DNA from: Occultella aeris
GTDB lineage: Bacteria > Actinomycetota > Actinomycetes > Actinomycetales > Beutenbergiaceae
Assembly: GCF_902703175.1 (NCBI RefSeq)
Contig: NZ_CACRYJ010000024.1
Location: 26,400-90,399 of the forward strand
DNA: 64,000 bases
Direction of reading: 5' to 3'
The stretch's first letter is position 1. Each line of letters opens with the position of its first letter. The translations under genes and the position numbers were made by a program. Shown here in pieces: positions 35,676-43,629 of the stretch. The notes under the pieces were generated by a model. The model saw only the letters and a program-made list of their open reading frames with translations. It was not told the origin of the DNA and did no database searches.

Positions 35676-35683
35676 GGCTGCGG

Positions 35684-37030
35684 TCACTGGGCGGCGTCGA
35701 CCGCGTCCTGGATCTGGGCCATGTAGTCCTCGGGTGAGATGCCGCCGTCGACGAGGCTGCCGGCGCTGAGTCCGGCGGCGTCGCCGAAGCGCTGGTCGAA
35801 CGGACCCTCGAGCCAGATCACCGCGTCCTGGGCGTCCACCATGCGCTCGGTGACCTCGGCGACGAGCGGCTCCACGCCGTCGACCTCGGTGTTCTGCACG
35901 AAGCCGGAGATCGCGCCCTGGTTCTGAAGGAGGCTGGACCCGTAGTTCTCGGCGATGCACGCGAGCCAGGCGCCGACCTTGTCGTTGTACAGGGACGCGG
36001 ACACGGCGGTGACGGTGCCGGTGTTGGCCGGATAGTCGTCGATGCTGCCCGCGCCGCCCTCGACCTCGGGGAACGGGAAGAAGCCGATGTTGTCCACGCC
36101 GACGGTGTTCTGCTCCTCGTCATAGACGTTGGACAGCACCCACGAGCCGTTGTACATCATGGCCGCGGTGCCGCCGAAGAACTCGGCCGTGACGGTGTCC
36201 ATGTCCCGGGAGACGATGCCCTGCCCGAAGTAGCCGGCTTCGCCCAGCGCGGCGAGTTCCTGCGCGGCGATGAGGTAGTCGGGGTCGGTGAAGCTGGCCG
36301 AGCCGTCGGAGACCTGGGCGAGCGCGTCCACGCCGTTCGCCCGGGCGAGGTAGGTGCTGATGTACCGGGTGATCGTCCAGCCCTGGGCACCGGAGGCGGT
36401 CAGCGGCTGCACGCCGGCCGCGTCGAGGGCGGTGGCGGCCTCGGTGAACTCCGCCCAGGTGGTCGGGACCTCGAGGCCGTTGTCGGCGAGGATCTGCTTG
36501 TTGTACCAGAAGCCCTCGATGTTGTACTGGAACGGCAGCGAGACCATGTCGCCGTAGATGGCGTTGACCGTTGAGGCCGCGGCGGGCAGCACGTCCTCCC
36601 AGACGCCCAGGTCGGTGAGGGTCTCCTCGAGGTCCAGCAGTGCGCCGGACTCGTACATGTCGCCGCCGACCTTCGACTCGCTCGTGGGCGAGACGAACAT
36701 GACGGGCAGTGCGTCCTGGCTCGCGAGGACCGAGACCCGCTGGTTGACGTCCGCCTGCGGGATGGTGTCGATCACCAGCGGCAGGGCCTCGTTCTCGGCG
36801 GCGCACTGGTCCTCGCTGAGCCGGGTGAGCTCGTCGCGGATCTGCGGGTTCTCCACGGTGGTCAGGAACGTGAACTCGGTGGCACCGCCCTGGTCGTCAC
36901 CGCCGCCGTCCGAGCCGCCACCCGCGTTCTCGCCGGCCGGTGAGCAGGCGACGGCGAGCAGCGAGAGCGCGGCGAGTCCGGCCATGGACGAGGCCAGGCG
37001 CGTCCGCCGACTACGGATCCTTGCGGACAT
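35684..37030 (-). CDS. CUT1 sugar ABC transporter substrate-binding lipoprotein
   Basis: Family-1 solute-binding protein, 448 residues. The signal peptide has positive residues (ARIRSRRTR), a hydrophobic core (MAGLAALSLLA) and lipobox VACS, then a Gly/Ser/Asp-rich linker and a globular domain with typical KQILADNGLEVPTTWAEF and NTGTVTAVSASLYN segments. The start at 37030 has a near-perfect AAGGAGGA; earlier in-frame codons run through the promoter and are rejected. First gene of the operon binding protein-permease-permease-AKR-GH2-GH78, with a clear promoter at 37084-37113. Confidence 0.93.
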   Translation of the reverse strand: MSARIRSRRTRLASSMAGLAALSLLAVACSPAGENAGGGSDGGGDDQGGATEFTFLTTVENPQIRDELTRLSEDQCAAENEALPLVIDTIPQADVNQRVSVLASQDALPVMFVSPTSESKVGGDMYESGALLDLEETLTDLGVWEDVLPAAASTVNAIYGDMVSLPFQYNIEGFWYNKQILADNGLEVPTTWAEFTEAATALDAAGVQPLTASGAQGWTITRYISTYLARANGVDALAQVSDGSASFTDPDYLIAAQELAALGEAGYFGQGIVSRDMDTVTAEFFGGTAAMMYNGSWVLSNVYDEEQNTVGVDNIGFFPFPEVEGGAGSIDDYPANTGTVTAVSASLYNDKVGAWLACIAENYGSSLLQNQGAISGFVQNTEVDGVEPLVAEVTERMVDAQDAVIWLEGPFDQRFGDAAGLSAGSLVDGGISPEDYMAQIQDAVDAAQ

Positions 37031-37066
37031 GTTTCCTCCTTGAAACGGGTGCTGCGGGGTGTGAGT

Positions 37067-37076
37067 GAAGCGATTC
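37067..37076. promoter_or_regulatory. Possible LacI-type operator at binding-protein promoter
   Basis: GAAGCGATTC: GAANCGNTTC symmetry around a central CG, 7 bases downstream of the -10, so over the transcription start. It is the weakest match in the set of central-CG sites in this window. Confidence 0.4.
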
Positions 37077-37083
37077 AACGGCG

Positions 37084-37113
37084 AGCGTAGGTGTGCGAAT
37101 CGCGACCTGTCAA
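37084..37113 (-). promoter_or_regulatory. Promoter of the sugar transporter-GH2-GH78 operon
   Basis: On the minus strand, a perfect -35 TTGACA (37108-37113), an 18-base spacer and -10 TACGCT (37084-37089, TANNNT). About 54 bases upstream of the lipoprotein ATG. Confidence 0.7.
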
Positions 37114-37125
37114 GTCTGTGCGTTA

Positions 37126-37141
37126 CTGAATAGATATGCGC
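37126..37141. promoter_or_regulatory. 16-base motif shared with the FGGY-kinase leader
   Basis: CTGAATAGATATGCGC, 13 bases upstream of the -35 of the lipoprotein promoter. The same motif with one change (CTGAATAGTTATGCGC) occurs on the minus strand at 59749-59764. AT-rich for this genome; role unknown. Confidence 0.4.
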
Positions 37142-37197
37142 AAACGCGGACGCCGCCTGGCCACGCACCCCGCCACGCCTGCGCCTGGCCCCCACGC

Positions 37198-37235
37198 GAC
37201 GACGGCCCGGCGCATCACGCAACCGGGCCGCCGTC
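37198..37235 (-). terminator. Hairpin terminator after second binding-protein gene
   Basis: 13-base arms (37198-37210, 37223-37235) with one mismatch and a 12-base loop, 12 bases beyond the stop of the 37248 lipoprotein gene. No T tract. Confidence 0.65.
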
Positions 37236-37247
37236 CAGGGATTGTCG

Positions 37248-38900
37248 CTAGTTCGACGCGTCCCAGGCGGTCTGGTAGATCTCGAGATAGCGGTCGCTGC
37301 CGCTCGCGACGAGAGCTTCCTGGAACGCCTGCCAGTCGGCGTCGTTGTCGATGTCGCGCACGCCGGTCACGAACTCGGCACTGGCCTGCAGCACGAGCGA
37401 CTCGACGTTGGTCTGCACCGTCGACAGCTCGGACGAGTCCTCATCGGGGATCCAGAGGTTCCAGTACGGGAACGCCTCGGTCGGGCTGTTCGCCGCGTAG
37501 GGCTCGGTGGCCTCGAACAGTCGACGCTCGTACCCGGCGAGATCGTAGACGTCCTCGGAGACCACCTGGGCGCCACGGAACTCCGTGCTGCCGTAGTACT
37601 GCGCGAGCGGACCCCAGGCCACGTTGGCGTTCTCCGTGGCCTCGGCGCCGCTGAGCCGGTGCCGCACGTACAGCGGCTCGAGCGTCTCGTCGAGCGCGAC
37701 GTCACCCTCGGCGGGGCGGTCCCAGGCGACGCCCTCCTCGCCCCACTCGGCCCGGAGGTGGTTGTCGTAGTCGATCATCCAGTCGACGATCTGCACGAGG
37801 CTGGCGGCGTCGGAGTCACTGGCGTTGTTCGTGATGACGAGCGTCGCCCCCGGCACGGACGAGAGCAGTTCGGAGGCGGGCGAGCCGTTCGGCCCGGTCA
37901 ACGGTGCGACCGGGTCGTACTCCGCGTCGCGCCCGTCCTCCTGCCCGATGGTGACGAACACGCCCGGGTGACCGACCGTCGCGGCCCCGAGGATCGGGTC
38001 ACCGGCGACGTCCCCCAGCGCGAGGAGCGCGTCCTGGTTCTGCGTGAACGCCGCCTCGTCGACCAGGCCCTCCTCGTAGAGGGAGTTCACGTACTGGAGC
38101 CCTTCCCGCCAGCCGTCCAGAGTCGCCTGCAGGGTGACCGTGTCACCGTCCAGCGCGAGTGAGGCCGGGATCGAGCCGTCCGTCGTTGAGGACGGCATGT
38201 ACACGAACGGGTTCATCAGGAACGGCAGCACGGAGTTCGCGCCGGGCGAGCCGGAGAGCGGTACCTCGTCGGCCTGGCCGTTGCCGTTCGGGTCGGAGTC
38301 CCGGAAGGCCGTCAGCACCGCGCGGAGCTCGTCGGGAGTCGTCGGTTGTGCCATGCCGACCGCGTCCAGCCAGGCGGAGTTCAGCCAGAGCTTCGAGGGG
38401 TAGCTGCAGTGGAAGCAGTCGTTCCACTGCGGCAGCCCCCAGACGTTGCCGTCCGGCGAGGTCGCGAGCTGCTCCCACTCGGGGGTCTCCTCCCAGGCCT
38501 GCATCAGGTTCGGTGCGTTCTCCTCGAGCAGGTCGCCGAGCGGCCGGACCACACCCTGCTCGCCGAACTTGAGCAATTCGGCCTGGGTGAACTGGTCGAC
38601 CCAGGGGATCATCAGGAACGCGTCCGGATAGTCACCGCTCACGAGCGCGATCTGACGCGCCTCGGAGGCCGCCCCGGCGTCCCAGGTGGTGGTCTCGAAC
38701 TGCAGGTCGACGTCGAACTCCTCCTCGAGGAAGAGCGTGAACTCGTTGGTGTTGAGGTCCGACTCCGCGCCCTGCTGGCTGAAGATCGTGATGACGCCGT
38801 CGTCGACGGGCTGCTCCGCCTGCGGCGCGCACGCGCCGAGGGTGAGGGCCAGTCCGCCGACGGCGACGATCGCCGTCGCGGTCCGGTTGCGGCGTGTCAT
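37248..38900 (-). CDS. LplA/YtcQ-type substrate-binding lipoprotein with calcium-loop motif
   Basis: Large solute-binding protein, 550 residues, of the LplA/YtcQ class that works with LplB/LplC-type permeases; characterised relatives import pectin or rhamnogalacturonan and alginate fragments. Signal peptide with lipobox LGAC (Cys24). Residues 201-212 (DSDPNGNGQADE) form an EF-hand-like calcium-binding loop, as in alginate-binding AlgQ-type proteins. The ATG at 38900 has GAGAGG upstream. Last gene of the permease-permease-binding protein operon that starts at 40874, and followed by a hairpin terminator. No ATPase gene is nearby. Confidence 0.9.
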   Translation of the reverse strand: MTRRNRTATAIVAVGGLALTLGACAPQAEQPVDDGVITIFSQQGAESDLNTNEFTLFLEEEFDVDLQFETTTWDAGAASEARQIALVSGDYPDAFLMIPWVDQFTQAELLKFGEQGVVRPLGDLLEENAPNLMQAWEETPEWEQLATSPDGNVWGLPQWNDCFHCSYPSKLWLNSAWLDAVGMAQPTTPDELRAVLTAFRDSDPNGNGQADEVPLSGSPGANSVLPFLMNPFVYMPSSTTDGSIPASLALDGDTVTLQATLDGWREGLQYVNSLYEEGLVDEAAFTQNQDALLALGDVAGDPILGAATVGHPGVFVTIGQEDGRDAEYDPVAPLTGPNGSPASELLSSVPGATLVITNNASDSDAASLVQIVDWMIDYDNHLRAEWGEEGVAWDRPAEGDVALDETLEPLYVRHRLSGAEATENANVAWGPLAQYYGSTEFRGAQVVSEDVYDLAGYERRLFEATEPYAANSPTEAFPYWNLWIPDEDSSELSTVQTNVESLVLQASAEFVTGVRDIDNDADWQAFQEALVASGSDRYLEIYQTAWDASN

Positions 38901-38964
38901 GTGGTGCCTCTCTTCGTCGTGAGGTGGTGCCGCCGGGGGTCGACGGCTCGGTAGGTGCGGGGGG

Positions 38965-39882
38965 TCAGCCCTTCACGGCCCCGAGGAGCAGACCCTTGGT
39001 GAAGTAGCGCGCCACGAACGGGTAGATGAGCATCATCGGGACCGTGGAGACCACGATGAGCGAGTACTTGAGCAGGTTCGCGAGTTGTTGCCGCTCCAGC
39101 GCCGAGGTGGCATCGCCACCGGCGTCGTTGTTCAGGATGAGGATGTTCCGGAGCACCAACTGCAGCGGGTACAGGGCGTCGTCGCGCAGGTAGATCAGCG
39201 CGTCGAAGTAGGAGTTCCACTGCACGATCGCGTACATGAGCGCGATCACGGCGAGCATCGGTGCGGAGAGCGGCAGCACCACCTTCCACAGGATCCGCAG
39301 GTCGCTCGCACCGTCGATCTCACCGGCCTCGCGCAGCTCGTCCGGGATCGCGGTCCGGAAGTAGGTGATCGCCAGGATCGCCGGCCAGACGGCCACCGCG
39401 TTCGGGATGAGCAGCGCCCAGCGGGTGTCGAGCATCCCCATCGCCTGGACCACGAGGTAGGTGGGGATCAGGCCGCCCGCGAACAGCATCGTGAACACGA
39501 CGGCGCCGGTGAGCACCTTGCGCCCGACGAAGTCCGCGCGCGAGAGCGGGTAGGCGAGCATCACGGTGAGCGTGACGCTGATGGCTGTGCCCACGATGGT
39601 GTAGAACAGCGAGTTCGCGAACCCGCTGAGGATCTGCGGACTGCTCAGCGCGACCTGGTAGCCACGCAGGGTGAACTCGACCGGCCAGAGGAACACCCGG
39701 CCGGCGGACACCGCCGCGGGGCTGCTGAACGAACTGACCACGATGTACCAGAGCGGCAGCAGCACCACGAGCAGGAACGTGGTGAGCAGGATGTAGACGC
39801 CGACCAGGAAGAACCGGTCCACCCGCGACTCGCGCACCTTGGTGGGCCGGCCCGCCCCGCGGATCCTCGTTGCGACGCTCAC
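38965..39882 (-). CDS. LplC/YtcP-type sugar ABC transporter permease
   Basis: Second membrane subunit, 305 residues. Characteristic of the LplC/YtcP class are VFLWPVEFTLRGYQVAL, the ATPase-contact loop EAGEIDGASDLRILWKVVLP and the C-terminus ARYFTKGLLLGAVKG. The GTG at 39882 overlaps the first permease stop by 4 bases; the long open frame before it is a shadow of that gene. It pairs with the 39879 permease and the 37248 binding protein; related systems import rhamnogalacturonan oligosaccharides. Confidence 0.93.
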   Translation of the reverse strand: MSVATRIRGAGRPTKVRESRVDRFFLVGVYILLTTFLLVVLLPLWYIVVSSFSSPAAVSAGRVFLWPVEFTLRGYQVALSSPQILSGFANSLFYTIVGTAISVTLTVMLAYPLSRADFVGRKVLTGAVVFTMLFAGGLIPTYLVVQAMGMLDTRWALLIPNAVAVWPAILAITYFRTAIPDELREAGEIDGASDLRILWKVVLPLSAPMLAVIALMYAIVQWNSYFDALIYLRDDALYPLQLVLRNILILNNDAGGDATSALERQQLANLLKYSLIVVSTVPMMLIYPFVARYFTKGLLLGAVKG

Positions 39883-40874
39883 CAGAGTCCACTCCCCGTC
39901 ACGCGCTTCGACACGGCGTTCACACCGAGCAGCAGCACCAGATTGATCGCCGAGTTGAACAGCCCGACGGCCGTGGCGAGGCTGAAGTCGGCGTTCTGGA
40001 TGCCGATCTTGTACGTGTAGGTGGCGATGATCTCCGACTGCGACAGGTTCAGCGGGTTCTGCAGCAGGAACGCCTTCTCGAACCCGACGGCCATGATGCT
40101 GCCGACCGAGAGGATCAGGACCACCACGACCGTCGGCATGATGCTCGGCAGGTCGACGTGCCAGATCTTCTGGAGCCGGTTGGCGCCGTCGACCTTGGCC
40201 GCCTCGTAGAGGCCGGGGTCGACGCCGGCGAGAGCGGCCAGGTAGATGACCGCCGAGTAGCCCGCGGTCTGCCACACCTCGCTCCACACGTACACGTGCC
40301 GGAAGAAGTCCGGCTGGGCCAGGTAGTCGGTGGCGGGCAGCCCGAAGAAGCCGGTGATCCCACTGAGGAGTCCGATCCGGGGCGAGAGGATCAGGATCGC
40401 CATCGAGACGACGATGACCGTGGAGATGAAGTACGGCGCGTAGGTGACCATCTGGACCGTGCGTTTGAAGAAGCGCGAGCGGACCTCGTTGAGGGCGAGC
40501 GCCAGGATGATCGGGATCGGGAAGCTCGCGATCAGGGCGTACAGGCTGAGCAGGAACGTGTTGCTGACGATCGTGCCGAACACCGGGTTGGAGAAGAACC
40601 GTTCGAAGTGCTCCAGGCCCACCCACGGACTCGCCCAGATGCCGGCGATGACGTTGTAGGCCTTGAACGCGATGACGGCGTTCGCCATCGGCACGTACTT
40701 GAACAGCGCGAAGTACACCAGCGGAGGCAGCACGAGCAGATAGAGCTGCCAGTGCCGGCGGATCGATCTGCGCGTCCGGCCCGGCCGACCCCGGCGGTTG
40801 GCCGGCGGCGTGGTCGCCGCTGTTGCCGCCAGTGGTGTCGGCGCCATGGGTGTTCCCACGCCCGTCTGTACCAC
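39879..40874 (-). CDS. LplB/YteP-type sugar ABC transporter permease
   Basis: First membrane subunit, 331 residues, with the class signature LYLLVLPPLVYFALFKYVPM, AFKAYN and the contact loop EAAKVDGANRLQKIWHVDLP. The GTG start at 40874 follows GAGGAG at a 9-base distance; a later ATG would remove a Thr/Pro/Arg-rich tail of about 10 residues. First gene of the operon; its promoter (40983-41012) is overlaid by a LacI-type operator. Divergent from the GH95 operon, so importer and hydrolase are probably switched on together. Confidence 0.93.
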   Translation of the reverse strand: MVQTGVGTPMAPTPLAATAATTPPANRRGRPGRTRRSIRRHWQLYLLVLPPLVYFALFKYVPMANAVIAFKAYNVIAGIWASPWVGLEHFERFFSNPVFGTIVSNTFLLSLYALIASFPIPIILALALNEVRSRFFKRTVQMVTYAPYFISTVIVVSMAILILSPRIGLLSGITGFFGLPATDYLAQPDFFRHVYVWSEVWQTAGYSAVIYLAALAGVDPGLYEAAKVDGANRLQKIWHVDLPSIMPTVVVVLILSVGSIMAVGFEKAFLLQNPLNLSQSEIIATYTYKIGIQNADFSLATAVGLFNSAINLVLLLGVNAVSKRVTGSGLW

Positions 40875-40968
40875 CGCTGAGTGCTCCTCTCGATGAGCTC
40901 GGCCCGTCGCGCCAGCCGCTGCCGCTCTAGGGGCGGGGCGGGGTGCACTCTGACCTCGTCGTCCGGTG

Positions 40969-40976
40969 AATCGTTT
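40969..40976. promoter_or_regulatory. LacI-type operator at LplB promoter
   Basis: AATCGTTT core with flanks GGTGAATCGTTTGTCT; 13 of 16 bases equal the reverse of the site at 49421 (GGTGAAACGTTTGTGC). It lies 6 bases downstream of the -10, over the expected transcription start. Confidence 0.6.
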
Positions 40977-40982
40977 GTCTGG

Positions 40983-41012
40983 ATGCTAGCCACCAGATCG
41001 GCGACGGCGCAA
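40983..41012 (-). promoter_or_regulatory. Promoter of the LplB-LplC-LplA operon
   Basis: Minus strand TTGCGC (41007-41012), 18-base spacer, TAGCAT (40983-40988, TANNNT). It has the same -35, spacer length and operator placement as the GH42 promoter at 54719-54748. Confidence 0.6.
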
Positions 41013-41030
41013 CCCCCTCCGCGGATCCGG

Positions 41031-41043
41031 CATAGACTCTATG
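41031..41043. promoter_or_regulatory. 13-base palindrome between the two divergent promoters
   Basis: CATAGA-C-TCTATG, perfect 6-base arms, 10 bases upstream of the GH95 -35 and 18 bases behind the LplB -35. Its right half TCTATGG recurs at 41077. Suited to a shared activator. Confidence 0.45.
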
Positions 41044-41053
41044 GAATCAGGTG

Positions 41054-41084
41054 TTGCCAGATGCCCCGTGGGACCGTCTATGGT
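41054..41084 (+). promoter_or_regulatory. Promoter of the GH95 operon
   Basis: TTGCCA (41054-41059), 19-base spacer, TATGGT (41079-41084, TANNNT). It leaves a leader of about 25 bases that contains the AATCGATT operator. Confidence 0.5.
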
Positions 41085-41100
41085 GTCCTCCACCTAGTAA

Positions 41101-41108
41101 AATCGATT
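41101..41108. promoter_or_regulatory. LacI-type operator at GH95 promoter
   Basis: AATCGATT, perfect 8-base palindrome, in AGTAAAATCGATTCTCC; the right half and flank (TTCTCC) equal the site at 54706 (GGTAAAACGTTTCTCC). It lies about 10 bases after the predicted start of transcription. Confidence 0.5.
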
Positions 41109-41115
41109 CTCCGAG

Positions 41116-43629
41116 GTGACGGTGTCGTCAGTATTCTCGTCCGAGGTGCCGCCGAGCCGGGCGACGCCATCGGCGCACCCGGTCCATCGGCTCGAGTTCG
41201 CCAGCCCGGCCGCCGAATGGGTCGAGGCGGTGCCGCTCGGCAACGGCCGACTCGGCGCGATGCTCTACGGCCGCGCCGAGCAGGAACTGATCTGGCTCAG
41301 CGAGGGATCGGTCTGGTCCGGCCCGGGCCGCCGTCCGGAGCCGCACCCGGTCACCGCGGACGTGGCCCGGGCCGCGATCGCGGCCTCGCGCGCTGCGGTT
41401 GCGGCGGGCGACCACGTGGCCGCCGAGGAGGCGCTGCACGCGCTGCAGCACTCCTACCCGCAGTCGTTCCAACCGCTGGCGAGGCTGCGCCGGACGGTCG
41501 GTGCCCCCGCGCCCGAGCCCGCCCCGCAGGCCGAGGTCGTCCCCGCGCAGGACGGTGTCGACGATTCCGCGGGTGCCGACGCCGGCTACGCACGCGGCCT
41601 CGACCTCCACTCCGCGGTGGCCTGGACCCGGGCCGCCGGCGTGGACCAGCGTGCCTTCGTGAGCGCCCCGCACCAGGTGCTCGTGGTCGAGGTGTCCGCG
41701 TCGGAGCGACCGGTGTCCTTCGTGCTCGACTCCCCACTGCGTCTGGAACATGCCGTCGCCGACGGCGCCGAGGCCTGGGCCGTGCTGCGGGCACCTGACG
41801 ACGTCGTTCCCGCCTATCAGCGCGAAAGCGACCCCGTGCGGTGGGCGAGCGACCCGCGCGGCGTGCAGGCCGCCGTCGCCATGCGTGCGATCGGCGGAGC
41901 GGTCCGCAGCCGGGCCACGCCGGACGGCGTCGTGCTCGAGGTCTCCGGCGACGCCACCCTGATCCTGGCCGTCCGGACCACGTTCACCCGGCTCGGAGAC
42001 GACCCCGAGCCCGATGTCACCACCGCATTGGCGCAGGCCCGGCGGCTCTGCCGGGACGCCGTCGCAACCGGGGTGGATCGGCTGCACGGGGACCACGTCG
42101 CGGCGCACGCCGAGCTCTACGACCGGGCCGAGCTGCGGCTCGGCACGGGCCCGGAGCCGGCGGTGGACATCTCCGCGGACACCGACGCACTGCTCGACGC
42201 CGTCGCCGACGGGGACGGTGCCCGCGCCGGTGTGGCACCCGAGCTCCTCGCCCTGCTGTTCCAGTACGGGCGCTACCTGCTGATCTCGAGCTCGCGGCCG
42301 GGTGGCACCCCGGCGAACCTGCAGGGCATCTGGAACCAGCAGCTGCAGCCGCCGTGGAGCTCGGACTTCACGATGAACATCAACCTCGAGATGAACTACT
42401 GGCTCGCCGAGACGACCGGCCTGCGCGAGTGCGCCGAGCCGCTGTTCGACCTCGTCGAGGCGTTCGCCGAGCGGGGCCGGGAACCGGCCGAGCGGATCTA
42501 CGGGTCGTCGGGCTGGGTGGCGCACCACGCGAGCGACATCTGGGCGTTCGCCGACCCGATGGGTGACGGCACCCACGACCCGGCCTGGGCGTTCTGGCCG
42601 TTCGCCGGCGTCTGGCTGACCACCCACCTGGTCGACCGGGTCACCTTCGAACGCGACGACGCCGCGGCCCGACGCTTCTTCCCCGTCCTGTGCGGCGCGG
42701 CCCGGTTCGTCCTCGACTGGCTCGAGCCGCGCCCCGACGGCACGCTCGGGACGTCGCCGTCGACGTCGCCGGAGAACCGGTTCGTGGTGCCTGGCACCGA
42801 CCGCGCCTGCTCGGTGGCCGCCGATTCCACGATGGACCTCGAACTGTCCCGGCACCTGCTCCGCTCGTTGCTGCGGGTGGCCGACGACTACCGCCTGCGC
42901 GACGACGCCGCGGACCTGTGCCAGGAGGCCGAGGCCGCGCTGCCCCGGATCGCCGAGGCCGGCGTCGACGGCGACGGGCTGCTGCGCGAGTGGGCCGACC
43001 TGGACCGGATGGCTGACCCGCACCACCGTCACATCGCCCATCTGGTCGGCGTGCACCCGACGGACGCGCCGCCGTCGGCCAGCCTCGCCGCTGCCGCGAG
43101 CCGCAGCCTGGACGCCCGAGGGGATGAGGGCACCGGCTGGTCGCTCGCCTGGAAGACGGCGATGCGGGCCCGTTTGCACGAGCCGGAGGCCGTGGGCCGG
43201 CTGCTGGACCTGTTCGTGCGTCGCAACATCGAGATCGAGCCCGGGCCGGGCGGCGGCCGGTGGCGCGGGGGCCTCTACCGCAACCTGTTCTCCGCGCACC
43301 CGCCGTTCCAGATCGACGGCAACCTCGGCGTGGTCGCCGCACTCGCCGAGTGCCTGGTGCAGTCGCACGCCGGCTACCTCGAACTGCTTCCGGCGCTGCC
43401 GCCGGACCTGCCCGACGGCGAGGTCAGGGGCCTGCACGCTCGCGGCGGCCTGGTCGTGGACCTGCAGTGGCGAGCCGGTGAGCTCACCGAGGCCCGGATC
43501 ACGTCCGGCCAGGACAGCCCCCGGACCGTGCGCGTGGTGCTCGGATCACTTGAGCGTCTCCTCGATCTCCCGCCCGGCCAGACCCTGCGCCTGACCACCA
43601 CCGACATCTCCCAGGAGCGAGCGTCATGA
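41116..43629 (+). CDS. GH95 alpha-L-fucosidase / alpha-L-galactosidase
   Basis: Inverting glycosidase, 837 residues, no signal peptide. N-terminal sandwich begins FASPAAEWVEAVPLGNGRLGAMLYG. The (alpha/alpha)6 barrel carries the family block NLQGIWNQQLQPPWSSDF...NINLEMNYW (asparagines near 420) and the general-acid Glu in TSPENRF (near 551). GH95 enzymes remove alpha-1,2-L-fucose or L-galactose; the RG-II member takes L-galactose from chain A. The GTG at 41116 has only a weak ribosome-binding site; GTG 41122 is possible. First gene of a six-gene overlapping operon, so its sugar is probably what the following enzymes metabolise. Confidence 0.93.
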   Translation: MTVSSVFSSEVPPSRATPSAHPVHRLEFASPAAEWVEAVPLGNGRLGAMLYGRAEQELIWLSEGSVWSGPGRRPEPHPVTADVARAAIAASRAAVAAGDHVAAEEALHALQHSYPQSFQPLARLRRTVGAPAPEPAPQAEVVPAQDGVDDSAGADAGYARGLDLHSAVAWTRAAGVDQRAFVSAPHQVLVVEVSASERPVSFVLDSPLRLEHAVADGAEAWAVLRAPDDVVPAYQRESDPVRWASDPRGVQAAVAMRAIGGAVRSRATPDGVVLEVSGDATLILAVRTTFTRLGDDPEPDVTTALAQARRLCRDAVATGVDRLHGDHVAAHAELYDRAELRLGTGPEPAVDISADTDALLDAVADGDGARAGVAPELLALLFQYGRYLLISSSRPGGTPANLQGIWNQQLQPPWSSDFTMNINLEMNYWLAETTGLRECAEPLFDLVEAFAERGREPAERIYGSSGWVAHHASDIWAFADPMGDGTHDPAWAFWPFAGVWLTTHLVDRVTFERDDAAARRFFPVLCGAARFVLDWLEPRPDGTLGTSPSTSPENRFVVPGTDRACSVAADSTMDLELSRHLLRSLLRVADDYRLRDDAADLCQEAEAALPRIAEAGVDGDGLLREWADLDRMADPHHRHIAHLVGVHPTDAPPSASLAAAASRSLDARGDEGTGWSLAWKTAMRARLHEPEAVGRLLDLFVRRNIEIEPGPGGGRWRGGLYRNLFSAHPPFQIDGNLGVVAALAECLVQSHAGYLELLPALPPDLPDGEVRGLHARGGLVVDLQWRAGELTEARITSGQDSPRTVRVVLGSLERLLDLPPGQTLRLTTTDISQERAS

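Noticed and set aside
41128..43437. 769-codon open frame on the minus strand
   Set aside because: Antisense shadow of GH95 with no recognisable motif.
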